Assembly: GCF_030295385.1 (NCBI RefSeq)
Contig: NZ_AP027079.1
Location: 558,001 to 622,000, forward strand
Reading direction: 5' to 3'
Source: Geothrix oryzae
GTDB lineage: Bacteria; Acidobacteriota; Holophagae; Holophagales; Holophagaceae
Length of the DNA: 64,000 nucleotides
Shown here: in pieces, positions 47,150-59,005 of the stretch
How positions within the stretch are numbered: the stretch's first letter is position 1
Layout of the letters: each line of letters begins with the position of its first letter
Notes under the pieces: model-generated
Seen by the model: only the letters and a program-made list of their open reading frames with translations
Databases searched by the model: none
Told to the model about the DNA's origin: nothing
Made by a program: the position numbers and the translations under genes

Positions 47150-48451
47150 ATGCAACCCATCCATCTTTCCGTGTTCTCCGAGACCGCCCGCCTCAAGCAG
47201 GTGGTGATCCACAACCCCGGCCCCGAGGTGGACCTGATGGTGCCGGGGATGATGGAAAAGCTGCTTTTCGACGACATCCTCCATGGCGACCTGGCGCGCT
47301 ACGAGCACGAGCAGTTCCGGAAGGTGCTGGCCAAGGTGGCCGATGAGGTGCTGGACATCCAGGACCTCTTCATCGAGTCGCTCCAGGACCAGGGCGTCAA
47401 GCTGGCCTTCATCGAGGATCTGCGGCGCCTGGTGGGCCTGCCGGACGACACCTGCAACCTGCTGCGGGACATGGCCCCGGCCGATGCGGCGCGCAGCGTC
47501 ATCGGCGGCCTCCCCTGGGACGACATGCCCGGGCACACGCGCTGGGAGGAGGAGTTCGACTACCGGGTGCGGCCCATCCCGAACCTGCTGTTCATGCGGG
47601 ATCCCGCCTCGGTCATCGGGGACGGCTACAGCGTGAACTCCATGGCCACCTGGGCCCGGGAGCGCGAGCCCCTGATCCTCAGCTATGTGTTCCGGCACCA
47701 CCCACGGCTGAAGCACCACACGGACCAGGACAAATGGTTCGACCAGGTCACGCCCCTGGTGCGCGGCGAGATCAAGGCCCCGGTGAGCCTGGAAGGCGGG
47801 GACATCCTGGTGCTCAGCCGCAAAGTGCTGGCCGTGGGCTGCAGCGAGCGCACCCAGGCCGACGCCATCCACCTGCTGGCCGAATCCCTGCGGGCGCACC
47901 GGGCCGAGAACGAGGACAGCTTCGACCACCTGCTCATGGTGCTCATGCCGAAGAAGCGCAGCGCCATGCACCTGGACACCATCTTCACGCGCACCAGCGA
48001 GGGCGAGTGTCTGGTCTACCCGCCCTACTTCCTGGAGGGCAGCCGGGAGCTCCTGAATGTCACCAGCGTCGATCTGCGCCACCCGGAGCTGCGCATGAGC
48101 ACCCAGCCGAGCCTGCTCCGGTCGCTGAAGGCCGTGGGCGTGGACCTGCAGCCGATCTTCTGCGGCGGGAAGGATCCCATCCTCCAGCAGCGGGAGCAGT
48201 GGACCGACGGCGCCAACGCCTTCTGCCTGGCCCCGGGGGTCATCGCCAGCTACGCCCGCAACATCGCCACGGGGGAGGCCCTCGACAAGGCCGGCTACCG
48301 GGTGGTGACCGCCCAGCAGGTCCTGACGGAGGCGGGCCTGGACCTGCTGGATGGCCGGAAGTACCTGATCCAGATCGAGGCCGGCGAGCTGAGCCGGGCC
48401 CGGGGCGGCCCCCGCTGCATGACCATGCCGCTGTCGCGGGAAGGCGCATGA
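47150..48451 (+). CDS. arcA: Arginine deiminase
   Basis: The 433-residue enzyme hydrolyses arginine to citrulline and ammonia. It has Phe-Met-Arg-Asp-Pro-Ala (substrate binding), Leu-Glu-Gly-Gly-Asp near 220, and the catalytic Cys423 in Gly-Gly-Pro-Arg-Cys-Met-Thr-Met-Pro. No ornithine carbamoyltransferase or carbamate kinase lies nearby, so a complete ADI pathway is not shown here. Its TGA overlaps the ATG of the GT9 gene. AGGA precedes the ATG at 47,150. Confidence 0.94.
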   Translation: MQPIHLSVFSETARLKQVVIHNPGPEVDLMVPGMMEKLLFDDILHGDLARYEHEQFRKVLAKVADEVLDIQDLFIESLQDQGVKLAFIEDLRRLVGLPDDTCNLLRDMAPADAARSVIGGLPWDDMPGHTRWEEEFDYRVRPIPNLLFMRDPASVIGDGYSVNSMATWAREREPLILSYVFRHHPRLKHHTDQDKWFDQVTPLVRGEIKAPVSLEGGDILVLSRKVLAVGCSERTQADAIHLLAESLRAHRAENEDSFDHLLMVLMPKKRSAMHLDTIFTRTSEGECLVYPPYFLEGSRELLNVTSVDLRHPELRMSTQPSLLRSLKAVGVDLQPIFCGGKDPILQQREQWTDGANAFCLAPGVIASYARNIATGEALDKAGYRVVTAQQVLTEAGLDLLDGRKYLIQIEAGELSRARGGPRCMTMPLSREGA

Positions 48452-49560
48452 GCGCCGGCCCGGGCGAGCGCGTGACCGGCCACCCGGTGCTGGCCGAGCT
48501 GGACCGCGCCCTGGCCCAGGGCGCCGCGCCCGAGGTGTGGATCCGCTTCCCGCGCCAGCTGGGTGATGTCGTGATGACGCTCCCCTTCCTGCGGACCCTC
48601 CAGCACCACTGGAACGCGGTGGCCGCGGCCCGGGGCGTGCAGCTGCGGTGGGTCGCCGTGGGCCATCACATCGGCGCCGCCCTGCTGTCGGAGGCCGATC
48701 CCGCCTTCATCGCCGCGTCCCACATCGAAGGGGGCGGAGCCGCCAAGCCCGATCCCTGGGCCCTGGTGCGGGGCTGGCGGAAGCGGCCCCCCGCCGCCTT
48801 CCTGAACCTCTCGCAGAGCGCCCGGCTGCCCTTCGCCGCCTGGCTGAGCCGGGTGCCCATCCGGGCCGGCATCGCCGACAACCACCTGCGCCTGCTCTAC
48901 CACCACCCCATCAAATACCGTGACCTGCCCCTGCACATCGCCACCCGCATCCAGCCCCTGCTGGCGACGCTCACAGGCGATGACCGGGCCCTGTGGCTGC
49001 CCCTCACGCCGGACCTGCTGGGTGGGCGGAAGGGGCCCGAGAAGCTCCGCGAGGCGGGTTGGGAGGGCGAGCCCTACGCCACCCTGGCCTTCGGCACCCG
49101 GGGCTTCGGCAAGCGCTGGTTCCCCGAGGGCCGCACCTGGCCCGAGCTGATGCGGCTCCTCCAGGCCCGCGGCCTCTGCCCGGTCCTGCTGGGCGGGCCG
49201 GACGAGGCGCCGCTGGGCGCCGAGCTCGCCGCGGCGGTGCCCGGCGCGCTGAACCTGGCGGGGAGGACCACCCTGCCCGAAGCCTGCGCCATCCAGTCCG
49301 CGGCCTGGGGCAATGTGGCCATCGACACGGGCCTGGCGCACACGGCCGCGGCCACGGGGCGGCCCACGGTGACCCTCTTCGGGCCCAGCCCCGAGGTCTG
49401 GGTGAACCCCATCGGGCCCCGGGCCCTGGCCCTGCGGGGGCCGGATGTGGACTGCGATCCGGGAGCGGTGGCGGACTTCCCCACCCATGGCTCCAGCGCC
49501 CATCGGATCTCCCCGGCTCGCGTGATGGAAGTGTTGACACTGCTCACGAAAGAATCCTGA
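48448..49560 (+). CDS. GT9-family heptosyltransferase-like protein
   Basis: The 370-residue protein has an N-terminal Arg-Phe-Pro-Arg-Gln-Leu-Gly-Asp-Val-Val-Met-Thr-Leu-Pro-Phe, C-terminal Ile-Asp-Thr-Gly-Leu-Ala-His-Thr-Ala and Thr-Leu-Phe-Gly-Pro-Ser-Pro, the classic signature of lipopolysaccharide heptosyltransferases. It would add heptose (or another sugar) to lipid A-core. It begins with an ATGA overlap on arcA, so translation is coupled. Confidence 0.9.
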   Translation: MSAGPGERVTGHPVLAELDRALAQGAAPEVWIRFPRQLGDVVMTLPFLRTLQHHWNAVAAARGVQLRWVAVGHHIGAALLSEADPAFIAASHIEGGGAAKPDPWALVRGWRKRPPAAFLNLSQSARLPFAAWLSRVPIRAGIADNHLRLLYHHPIKYRDLPLHIATRIQPLLATLTGDDRALWLPLTPDLLGGRKGPEKLREAGWEGEPYATLAFGTRGFGKRWFPEGRTWPELMRLLQARGLCPVLLGGPDEAPLGAELAAAVPGALNLAGRTTLPEACAIQSAAWGNVAIDTGLAHTAAATGRPTVTLFGPSPEVWVNPIGPRALALRGPDVDCDPGAVADFPTHGSSAHRISPARVMEVLTLLTKES

Positions 49561-49586
49561 AGGGGTTCCTGTTAGACTGGTCCTCC

Positions 49587-49618
49587 GCGCCTCGTCACCC
49601 CGAGGCGCCCCTTTTTTT
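49587..49618 (+). terminator. Intrinsic terminator abutting the next start codon
   Basis: An 8-bp stem GCGCCTCG/CGAGGCGC with a 6-nt loop is followed by CCC and seven T. The ATG of the next gene starts directly after the T run. Confidence 0.85.
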
Positions 49619-50596
49619 ATGGCCGACATGACCCTTCCTCCCGCCCCCACGCTCCGGCACCGCCTGGAGTACGGCGTCTTCCGCCTGCTGGACGGCGTGA
49701 TCGGGCGCCTGCCCTGGGCCACGGTGCAGGCCCTCGGGGAGGCCGCGGGCACCTTGTTCTATCTGGTGGACCCCCGGCACCGCCGCATCGTCCGGGAGAA
49801 CCTGCGCTTCGCGGACCTGGGCCTCTCCGAAGCGGAGACCCGGGCCATGGCCCGCACCTGCTTCCGGCACTTCGGGGCCTTGTTCGTGGGCCTGCTGCGG
49901 TTGCGCCGGGCCACGCCGGAAGAGCTGGACCGCTGGATCAAAGTCGAGGGGCTGGAGCACTTCGATGCCGCCCAGGCCTCCGGCAAGGGCTTCATCCAGC
50001 TCACGGGCCACTACGGCAACTGGGAGGCCATCGCCCTGGCCCAGAGCCGCCACGGCCGTACCCTGGATGCCATCGGGCGGGAGCTGGACAACCCGCTGCT
50101 GGAGCCCATCTCCCTGGGCTTCCGCACCCGGTTCGGCAACCGGGTGATCCTCAAGGACGGCGCCATGCGGGAGACGCTGAAAGCCCTCAAGGCCGGCCGC
50201 GGCGTGGGGTTCCTGCTGGATCAGGACGCCCTCACGATGGGCGTGTGGGTGAAGTTCCTCGGCCAGTGGGCCTCCACCTTCGGCACCGCCGGCAGTCTGG
50301 CTGCGCGCTATGGCCTGCCCGTGCTGCCGGTCTTTAGCTGGCCCAACCCCGATGGCACCACCACCGTCCGCTTCGAGCCCCCCTTCCAGGTGCCCGTCAC
50401 CGGCGATGCGGCGAAGGACGCCTGGGTGGCCACCCAGCTCATGACCGCCCGCATCGAAGATCAGATCCGGAAGGACCCCCGCTGGTGGTTCTGGATGCAC
50501 CGCCGCTTCAAGACCCGCCCCGGCGAGGGGAACCCCCTTCCGGCTCCGCTTCCGCCCCCAGAATGGGTAGAATCGGTTCAACTCTCCCGCGTGTGA
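49619..50596 (+). CDS. LpxL/HtrB-like lysophospholipid acyltransferase
   Basis: The 325-residue protein has Gln-Leu-Thr-Gly-His-Tyr-Gly-Asn-Trp-Glu, the HX4E/D-type motif, near residue 128, a later Asp-Gln-Asp-Ala, and Trp-Trp-Phe-Trp-Met-His-Arg-Arg near the C-terminus. These are hallmarks of lipid A late acyltransferases (LpxL/LpxM family). It acts at the inner membrane. No Shine-Dalgarno; an ATG three codons later is a possible alternative start. Confidence 0.9.
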   Translation: MADMTLPPAPTLRHRLEYGVFRLLDGVIGRLPWATVQALGEAAGTLFYLVDPRHRRIVRENLRFADLGLSEAETRAMARTCFRHFGALFVGLLRLRRATPEELDRWIKVEGLEHFDAAQASGKGFIQLTGHYGNWEAIALAQSRHGRTLDAIGRELDNPLLEPISLGFRTRFGNRVILKDGAMRETLKALKAGRGVGFLLDQDALTMGVWVKFLGQWASTFGTAGSLAARYGLPVLPVFSWPNPDGTTTVRFEPPFQVPVTGDAAKDAWVATQLMTARIEDQIRKDPRWWFWMHRRFKTRPGEGNPLPAPLPPPEWVESVQLSRV

Positions 50597-50597
50597 C

Positions 50598-50622
50598 CGG
50601 GCCCCTCGGCCCGACTTTTTTT
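50598..50622 (+). terminator. Intrinsic terminator between the LpxL-like gene and greA
   Basis: The stem CGGGCC/GGCCCG with a 4-nt loop is followed by AC and seven T. It begins at the acyltransferase stop and ends 16 bp before the greA ATG. Confidence 0.85.
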
Positions 50623-50638
50623 GACCCTTTCCCCGGAC

Positions 50639-51115
50639 ATGACCATGCCCAAGCACGTGCTCGTGAAGCTCGAGAAAGAACTCAAGGACATCAAGCAGGC
50701 CCTCCTGGTGGACATCCCCCAGGAGATCGCCCGGGCGGCCGGGCAGGGCGACCTGTCCGAAAACGCCGAGTACGAGCAGGCCCTCGCCAAGCGCGACATG
50801 TTCCAGAACAAGCTCGTGACCATCGAGAAGCGCATCTCCGAAGTGGCCAGCCTTGACATCAGCCGCCTGCCCAAGTCCCGGGCCGCCTACGGCTCCAAAG
50901 TCACGATCCTGGACCTCGATTCCGAGGAGGAATTCACCTACACGCTGGTGCTTCCGGAGGAACTGGATGGCCACCCGCAGCATCTCAGCATCAGCTCCCC
51001 CATCGGCATGGCGCTGGTGGGCCAGGAGGAGGGCAACGAGGTCCGCGTCCAGATCCCCGCGGGCACCCGGCGCTTCGAGATCCTGGAACTCAAGACCATT
51101 CACGATGTAGCCTAG
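50639..51115 (+). CDS. greA: Transcription elongation factor GreA
   Basis: The 158-residue protein rescues arrested RNA polymerase by stimulating transcript cleavage. It has the N-terminal coiled coil with Asp-Leu-Ser-Glu-Asn-Ala-Glu-Tyr at its tip (acidic tip, near residue 42), and the C-terminal FKBP-like domain with Ile-Ser-Ser-Pro-Ile-Gly-Met-Ala-Leu. The ATG at 50,639 is chosen; one two codons later is equally possible. It sits between an intrinsic terminator and clpX. Confidence 0.93.
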   Translation: MTMPKHVLVKLEKELKDIKQALLVDIPQEIARAAGQGDLSENAEYEQALAKRDMFQNKLVTIEKRISEVASLDISRLPKSRAAYGSKVTILDLDSEEEFTYTLVLPEELDGHPQHLSISSPIGMALVGQEEGNEVRVQIPAGTRRFEILELKTIHDVA

Positions 51116-51157
51116 GCACGGTGCCGTTCAGTTCAGCCCCCAGGAGGGGAGTGACAG

Positions 51158-52402
51158 ATGAATAAATACAAGCGCGAGCAGAAATGCTCCTTCTGCGGCA
51201 AGGAGCCCCACGAGGTGGAACAGCTCCTCGCGGGACCCGAGGCCTTCATCTGCAACGAGTGCCTGGAAGCCGGGCAGCTCCAGCTGCGCATGAGCCGCCA
51301 GGGCAAGCCCCTGGGCAAGCACGAGGCCCGGCTCAGCCGGCCCAAGGAGATCAAGGCCTTCCTGGACGACTATGTCATCGGCCAGGAGGCCGCGAAGAAG
51401 CGCCTGAGCGTGGCGGTCTACAACCACTACAAGCGCATCCTCACCCCCCGCAAGGCCCTCGGCGGCGCCGAGGTCGAGCTGTCCAAGAGCAACATCCTGC
51501 TGCTGGGCCCCACGGGCACCGGCAAGACCCTGCTGGCCCAGACCCTGGCCCGCTTCCTGGATGTGCCCCTGGCCATGGCCGACGCCACCACCCTGACCGA
51601 GGCCGGCTATGTGGGCGAGGATGTCGAGAACATCCTCACGAAGCTGCTGCAGGCCGCCAACTACGATGTGGAGCGGGCCCAGCGGGGCATCGTCTTCATC
51701 GACGAGATCGACAAGGTGGGCCGCAAGAGCGAGAACCCCAGCATCACCCGCGATGTGAGCGGCGAGGGCGTGCAGCAGGCCCTGCTGAAGCTGGTGGAGG
51801 GCACGGTCGCCAATGTCCCGCCCCAGGGCGGCCGCAAGCACCCGCACCAGGAGTTCATCCAGCTGGACACCAGCAACATCCTATTCATCTGCGGCGGCGC
51901 CTTCGTGGGCATCGAGGACATCATCAAGCAGCGCATCCGCGCCAAGGCCGTGGGCTTCGGCTCCACGCCCTCCTCCAAGGAGGACAAGGAGAACTTCCTG
52001 CGCCTGGTGGAGCCCGAGGACATCATCAAGTTCGGGCTCATCCCCGAGCTGGTGGGCCGCCTCCCCGTGGTGGCGGGCCTGTCGCCCCTGGACTGCGAGG
52101 CCCTGGTGGCCATCCTCACCCAGCCGAAGAACGCCATCACCAAGCAGTTCGTGAAGCTCTTCGACATGGACGATGTGGACCTGAGCTTCGAGGAGGGGGC
52201 CATCGCCGCCATCGCGGAGCAGGCGCTCACCCGCAAGCTGGGCGCCCGCGGCCTCCGCAGCCTGGTGGAGCAGATCCTGCTGGAGCCCATGTACGAGCTG
52301 CCCTCGGACAAGCGCACCTCCCGCGAGTCCCTGCGCATCACCCGCCAGAAAGTGGAGGAAGTGCTGGGTCTGCCCTCCCAGCCCATCTCCGCCGCGGGCT
52401 GA
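51158..52402 (+). CDS. clpX: ATP-dependent unfoldase ClpX
   Basis: The 414-residue AAA+ protein unfolds tagged substrates for ClpP. The zinc-binding domain has Cys10-x2-Cys13 and Cys32-x2-Cys35. Walker A Gly-Pro-Thr-Gly-Thr-Gly-Lys-Thr is at 117-124, Walker B Phe-Ile-Asp-Glu-Ile-Asp-Lys follows, the RKH loop is Gly-Arg-Lys-His, and the IGF-type ClpP loop reads Val-Gly-Phe-Gly. AGGAGG lies upstream of the ATG. No clpP is adjacent. Confidence 0.98.
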   Translation: MNKYKREQKCSFCGKEPHEVEQLLAGPEAFICNECLEAGQLQLRMSRQGKPLGKHEARLSRPKEIKAFLDDYVIGQEAAKKRLSVAVYNHYKRILTPRKALGGAEVELSKSNILLLGPTGTGKTLLAQTLARFLDVPLAMADATTLTEAGYVGEDVENILTKLLQAANYDVERAQRGIVFIDEIDKVGRKSENPSITRDVSGEGVQQALLKLVEGTVANVPPQGGRKHPHQEFIQLDTSNILFICGGAFVGIEDIIKQRIRAKAVGFGSTPSSKEDKENFLRLVEPEDIIKFGLIPELVGRLPVVAGLSPLDCEALVAILTQPKNAITKQFVKLFDMDDVDLSFEEGAIAAIAEQALTRKLGARGLRSLVEQILLEPMYELPSDKRTSRESLRITRQKVEEVLGLPSQPISAAG

Positions 52403-52415
52403 ATCGAGGCGTTCC

Positions 52416-54833
<2,418 letters not shown>

Positions 54834-54867
54834 GGAAGGCGGGGCTCCGGCCTGCTACCCTTTCCCC

Positions 54868-55068
54868 ATGCGCTTTCTCGCCAGTCATGTCCTCCACTTC
54901 GTCGTCATGGGTCTCGGCATCGCCCTGGTGCTGGGCCTGCTGCACCCGACGACGCGACCGGAACGGACGCGGGCCTCGATCCTCAAGCATGCGGCGGGGC
55001 TCATCGGCATCGGGCTAGCCCTGGCCTGGCTGATGTACCTGCTGCCCCGGCATCCCGTCCGCTTCTGA
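54868..55068 (+). CDS. Small two-helix membrane protein
   Basis: The 66-residue protein has two hydrophobic helices (Val-Val-Met-Gly-Leu-Gly-Ile-Ala-Leu-Val and Leu-Ile-Gly-Ile-Gly-Leu-Ala-Leu-Ala-Trp) with Arg-Pro-Glu-Arg-Thr-Arg between. It sits between lon and the YihY gene, 17 bp before the latter. Not recognised; small membrane proteins of this kind can be real but are easily missed. Confidence 0.65.
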   Translation: MRFLASHVLHFVVMGLGIALVLGLLHPTTRPERTRASILKHAAGLIGIGLALAWLMYLLPRHPVRF

Positions 55069-55084
55069 CCCGGAAGGAGGGGCC

Positions 55085-56041
55085 GTGGTCGAGAAGGTCC
55101 TGGGCCTCTGGGCGAACCTGATCGCCATCCTGGAGCGGATCGGCCGGGTGCTGGCCGTCCTGTGGCATGAGATCGCCCGCGCCGTGCCGCCCCTGGGGCG
55201 GGCCGGGGCCTTCACGGTCGAGGTGCTGGGCAAGTACCACAAGGATGACTGCCTGAGCTACGCTGCGGGCCTCAGCTTCTGGCTCATCGTGAGCCTGGTG
55301 CCGCTGTCCACGCTGCTCTTCAAACTGCTGGGGGCCATCCTCGGCAGCCGCGCCTACGGGCCGGCGACCTTGAAGACGCTGGAGGAGATCGTGCCCTACC
55401 TGCCGGACAAGCTCGTCGTGGACGCCCTGGCCAACAGCCAGAAGATCGGCGGCATGGGCCTCTCCTGGTTCGTGCTGCTCTTCGGCAGCTACTGGGGCAT
55501 CAGCCAGCTGGACACCAGCCTCGCCCATGTCTTCGGCCTGCGCATCAAGAAGCACCGGCAGACCCGCAAGAACCACCTGCTGCGCCAGGTGGCCTTCCTG
55601 GTGGGCGGGCTGCTCACGATGGTGATCTTCCTGACGCTGATCATCGGCGGCGCCCTACGGAAAGTCATCCCCATGAAGCAGGCGGACCTGCTGCCCTACA
55701 TGGGGCCCCTGCTGGGCCTGCTGGTGGTCACCATGGTGCTGCAGCACCTCCCACGCCTGCATGTGAAGTTCCGCCATGCCTTCCTCGGCGCGGCCATCTC
55801 CACGGCCCTGTGGTGGCTGGCGAAGTGGGGCTTCGGCGTCTACCTGCGGCACACCCTGACCTGGGGCATCATGTACGGCTCCCTGCTGGGCATCGTCGCG
55901 GCCCTGACCTTCCTCTACTACAGCTGCGCCATCCTGCTGCTGGGCGCCGAGATCACGGCGGCCTTCTACCGCCACGAATCCGGCGCCACCACCGTGCCGC
56001 CCTGGCTCCGGGCGAAGGCCGGGGATCCGGCGAAATCCTAG
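55085..56041 (+). CDS. YihY/BrkB-family membrane protein
   Basis: The 318-residue protein has about six membrane helices. Asp-Asp-Cys-Leu-Ser-Tyr-Ala-Ala-Gly-Leu-Ser-Phe near residue 56 and Tyr-Gly-Ser-Leu-Leu-Gly-Ile near 260 are YihY/BrkB signatures. Once called ribonuclease BN by mistake; transport or envelope roles are proposed. The start is GTG with AAGGAGG upstream. Confidence 0.92.
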   Translation: MVEKVLGLWANLIAILERIGRVLAVLWHEIARAVPPLGRAGAFTVEVLGKYHKDDCLSYAAGLSFWLIVSLVPLSTLLFKLLGAILGSRAYGPATLKTLEEIVPYLPDKLVVDALANSQKIGGMGLSWFVLLFGSYWGISQLDTSLAHVFGLRIKKHRQTRKNHLLRQVAFLVGGLLTMVIFLTLIIGGALRKVIPMKQADLLPYMGPLLGLLVVTMVLQHLPRLHVKFRHAFLGAAISTALWWLAKWGFGVYLRHTLTWGIMYGSLLGIVAALTFLYYSCAILLLGAEITAAFYRHESGATTVPPWLRAKAGDPAKS

Positions 56042-56122
56042 GCGATCTAAACCGCCGGGGCAGGTGGTCGTAGCTCCGTCCATCGCCAGCCCGGCCCCGG
56101 GCCATCTCCGGACGAGGTTCCC

Positions 56123-57412
56123 TTGCGAAGCCTCCGCATGCCACGCCTCCAACGCCTCGTGGCCGCCCTGACCCTCACCCTATGCGCCCTCGCCCAGGAA
56201 CCCCGGGTTCAGGAATCCCAGGTATCCGCGGTGGAGCTCGCCCTGCAGGGCCGCAAGGCCCACCTGGCGAAGGATTACGCCCGGGCCGCCGAGTGCTACC
56301 GGCGCGCGGTCGCCCGGGGGGCAAAGAGCGCCCGGCATCCCTTCGACGGGGCGCGGGCCAGCATCCTGGCGGGGGATCGGGAGGGCGCATTCACCCTGCT
56401 GCGGCAGGCCATCGGGCTCGGATTCCGTGACGCCGGAGAGCTGCGCGGCAGCGCCGACCTGGCTCCGCTCCGGGGAGATCCGCGGTGGACGGACCTGGTG
56501 GCCGGCGCCGTGGCGAATGAAGCCCGCTTCCTGGCCAGGCACGCGGATCCTGAAGGCGCGGCCTTCGTGACCTCCGATGTGGAACTCTTCTGGAAAGTTC
56601 ATTCAAAGCTCCCCGCCGCCGCCGATCCGGTGGGCCTGCTGACCCGCGAATACCTCGATGCCGGCAGCGTGGGGCTGCAGGACTTCATCCCGAACCGGAT
56701 CCTGAGCGCCGCGAACCTCCAGGCCGTCCTCCAGCACCATCCCAGGTACTTCGCGGCCATCCGGACCCACACCCTGAAGGCGGCTGGGGCCGAACCGGCC
56801 GTGCGCCAAGCCTTCCGGCGGTTCAAGGCGCTCTATGCTGAGGCCACCTTCCCCGATGTCACCTTCGTCATGGGCGCCCTGAACTCCGGCGGGACCTCGT
56901 CCTCCAACGGCCTGCTGATCGGCGTCGATCTGTTCGGCGGAGGGCCGGGCGTGCCCCTGGACGAGATGGACGGCTGGCACCGGGCGGCCATCCATGCGCA
57001 CACGGATCTGCCCAGCATCATCGCCCACGAGCTGATCCACTTCCAGCAGAGGCACGACGCGCGGACCCTGCTCGGGAAGGCCTTCCATGAAGGCTCCGCC
57101 GATTTCCTCGCCTCGCTCATCTGCGAGGGGAACTTTAACCAGATCGCCTACGATTACGGCTACGCCCACGAGGCCGAGCTGTGGAAGCAGTTCCGGACGG
57201 AGATGGGGGGGGACGACGCCTCGAGGTGGCTCTACGGCAGCAGCCGGCGCGAGGGACGCCCTGCCGACCTCGGCTACTTCCTGGGTTTCCGCATCGCCCA
57301 GGCCTACTACGACCGGGCGAAGGACAAGCCGCAGGCGATCCGGGACATCCTGACCTCGAACGACTTCGAGGGGATCCTCAAGGCCAGCCGATATGGAGAG
57401 GATCTGAAGTAG
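56123..57412 (+). CDS. Secreted zincin-type metallopeptidase with TPR-like N-domain
   Basis: The 429-residue protein has a signal peptide (Ala-Ala-Leu-Thr-Leu-Thr-Leu-Cys-Ala-Leu-Ala-Gln), a short TPR-like part (about 35-110), and a peptidase domain with His-Glu-Leu-Ile-His near residue 300 and Glu-Gly-Ser-Ala-Asp-Phe about 25 residues on. This HExxH...E pattern resembles DUF2268-type gluzincins. The target is unknown; location is periplasmic or extracellular. TTG start with GAGG upstream, or ATG at 56,138. Confidence 0.8.
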   Translation: MRSLRMPRLQRLVAALTLTLCALAQEPRVQESQVSAVELALQGRKAHLAKDYARAAECYRRAVARGAKSARHPFDGARASILAGDREGAFTLLRQAIGLGFRDAGELRGSADLAPLRGDPRWTDLVAGAVANEARFLARHADPEGAAFVTSDVELFWKVHSKLPAAADPVGLLTREYLDAGSVGLQDFIPNRILSAANLQAVLQHHPRYFAAIRTHTLKAAGAEPAVRQAFRRFKALYAEATFPDVTFVMGALNSGGTSSSNGLLIGVDLFGGGPGVPLDEMDGWHRAAIHAHTDLPSIIAHELIHFQQRHDARTLLGKAFHEGSADFLASLICEGNFNQIAYDYGYAHEAELWKQFRTEMGGDDASRWLYGSSRREGRPADLGYFLGFRIAQAYYDRAKDKPQAIRDILTSNDFEGILKASRYGEDLK

Positions 57413-57421
57413 GTCCGGGGC

Positions 57422-58966
57422 TCAGTCTTCGTCCCGCCCCCGCTGGCTGGCGGGGATGGCGTAGCCGTCGGCCTTGTACTCGTTGATCTTGTTGCGCACG
57501 GTGCGCAGGGCGATGTCGAGCTGCTCGGCGGCGTGGGTGCGGTTGCCCTTCAGGGCGCTGAGGGTGGAGAGCAGCCAGAAGCGCTCGAGTTCAGGCAGGC
57601 TCAGGCCCAAGGGGAGCACCACGGGGGTACCCATGGGCACGCCGACGAGGGGCTTCTGGGGATCGGCGATCACGGCACCGGCGGGCGCGGTACCGGGGGG
57701 GGCGGCCGCCGTTTCGCGCCGGGCGGGTGCCGCCGCGCTGCTGGCGGCGGGGGGCGCCCAGGGCTCGATGGCCAGGCTTTCGGGGGGGTCGTCGGGCAGA
57801 TCCTCGAAAGCTTCGGCCGGCAGCAGCCAGCGGAGGTCCTGCTGGCTGAGGCGGCGGCCCTGGCTCAGCACCACGCAGCGCTGGATGACATTCTCCAGCT
57901 CGCGGATGTTGCCGGCCCAGGGATGGCGCGTGAGGGCGGCGAAGAAGCTGGGGACCAGCTCGGGCACGGGGCGCTCGTTCTCCCGGGCGTACCGCTCGGC
58001 GAAGTGGGAGGCCAACAGGTTCAGGTCACCCGGCCGGTCGCGCAGGGGGGGCAGGTCCAGGGGGATCACATTCAGGCGGTAGTAGAGGTCCTCGCGGAAG
58101 CGCCCGGCCTTCACCTCGGCCTGGAGGTCGCGGTTGGTGAGCGCGATGAGCCGCACATCCACGGGAATGGGACGGGTGCCGCCCAGGCGGTCCACCGTGC
58201 GCTCCTGAAGCACGCGCAGCAGCTTGCCCTGGAGTCCCAGCGGCAGCTCGCCCACTTCGTCCAGCACCAGGGTGCCGCCGTCGGCCTGCTCGAAGCGCCC
58301 GGCCTTGGTGCCCGTGGCGCCGGTGAAGGCGCCCTTCTCGTAACCGAACAGCTCGGATTCCAGCAGGTTCTCGGGGATGGCCGCGCAGTTGATGGCCACG
58401 AAGGGGCCGCTGCGGCGCGGGCTGGAGCCGTGGATGAGCTTGGCCAGCAGCTCCTTGCCGGTGCCGCTTTCGGCCTGGATGAGGATGGTGGCGCGGCTGT
58501 CCGCGGCCCGGCGGGCCAGGGCCAGCGTCTCGCCCAGCACGGGATCCTGGGTGAGGATCACCGGGGCCTGGGCCGGCTCTTCGGCCTTGAGGTGGCCCTC
58601 GGACTTGAGCGCCTTGTTCAGGGCGAGGGTGAGTTCCTCGGGGCTGAAGGGCTTGGAGAGGAAGTCGAAGGCGCCCAGGCGCATGGCCTCCCGTGCGGTC
58701 TCCAGGCTGCCGAACGCAGTGATGAGCAGGACGGGCAGGGCCGGGTCCACCGCCTTGAGGCGGGCCGTGAGCTGCAGGCCGTCCATGCCGGGCATGCGCA
58801 GGTCCGTGACCACGGCATCGTAGGCGCCGGGCCGCACCATGCGCAGGGCCTCCTCGCCGCCCCGGGCCTGTTCCGCGAAGAACCCGGACCGTTTGAGGCT
58901 CATGGCCATGCCATCCCGCATCCCGGGATCGTCGTCCACCACCAGCACCCGAAGGGGAGTCGCCAT
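57422..58966 (-). CDS. NtrC-family sigma-54-dependent response regulator
   Basis: The 514-residue protein has a REC domain (phospho-Asp in Val-Thr-Asp-Leu-Arg-Met-Pro near residue 54), an AAA+ domain with Gly-Glu/Ala-Ser-Gly-Thr-Gly-Lys-Glu, the Gly-Ala-Phe-Thr-Gly-Ala sigma-54 contact loop, and a C-terminal Fis-type helix-turn-helix (Arg-Thr-His-Ala-Ala-Glu-Gln-Leu). It activates sigma-54 promoters when phosphorylated. A Pro/Ala-rich linker precedes the helix-turn-helix. No kinase adjoins. Confidence 0.95.
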   Translation of the reverse strand: MATPLRVLVVDDDPGMRDGMAMSLKRSGFFAEQARGGEEALRMVRPGAYDAVVTDLRMPGMDGLQLTARLKAVDPALPVLLITAFGSLETAREAMRLGAFDFLSKPFSPEELTLALNKALKSEGHLKAEEPAQAPVILTQDPVLGETLALARRAADSRATILIQAESGTGKELLAKLIHGSSPRRSGPFVAINCAAIPENLLESELFGYEKGAFTGATGTKAGRFEQADGGTLVLDEVGELPLGLQGKLLRVLQERTVDRLGGTRPIPVDVRLIALTNRDLQAEVKAGRFREDLYYRLNVIPLDLPPLRDRPGDLNLLASHFAERYARENERPVPELVPSFFAALTRHPWAGNIRELENVIQRCVVLSQGRRLSQQDLRWLLPAEAFEDLPDDPPESLAIEPWAPPAASSAAAPARRETAAAPPGTAPAGAVIADPQKPLVGVPMGTPVVLPLGLSLPELERFWLLSTLSALKGNRTHAAEQLDIALRTVRNKINEYKADGYAIPASQRGRDED

Positions 58967-59005
58967 AGCTCAGCATCCAGACGGCCATGACGGCCGCTCC
59001 ACCTG

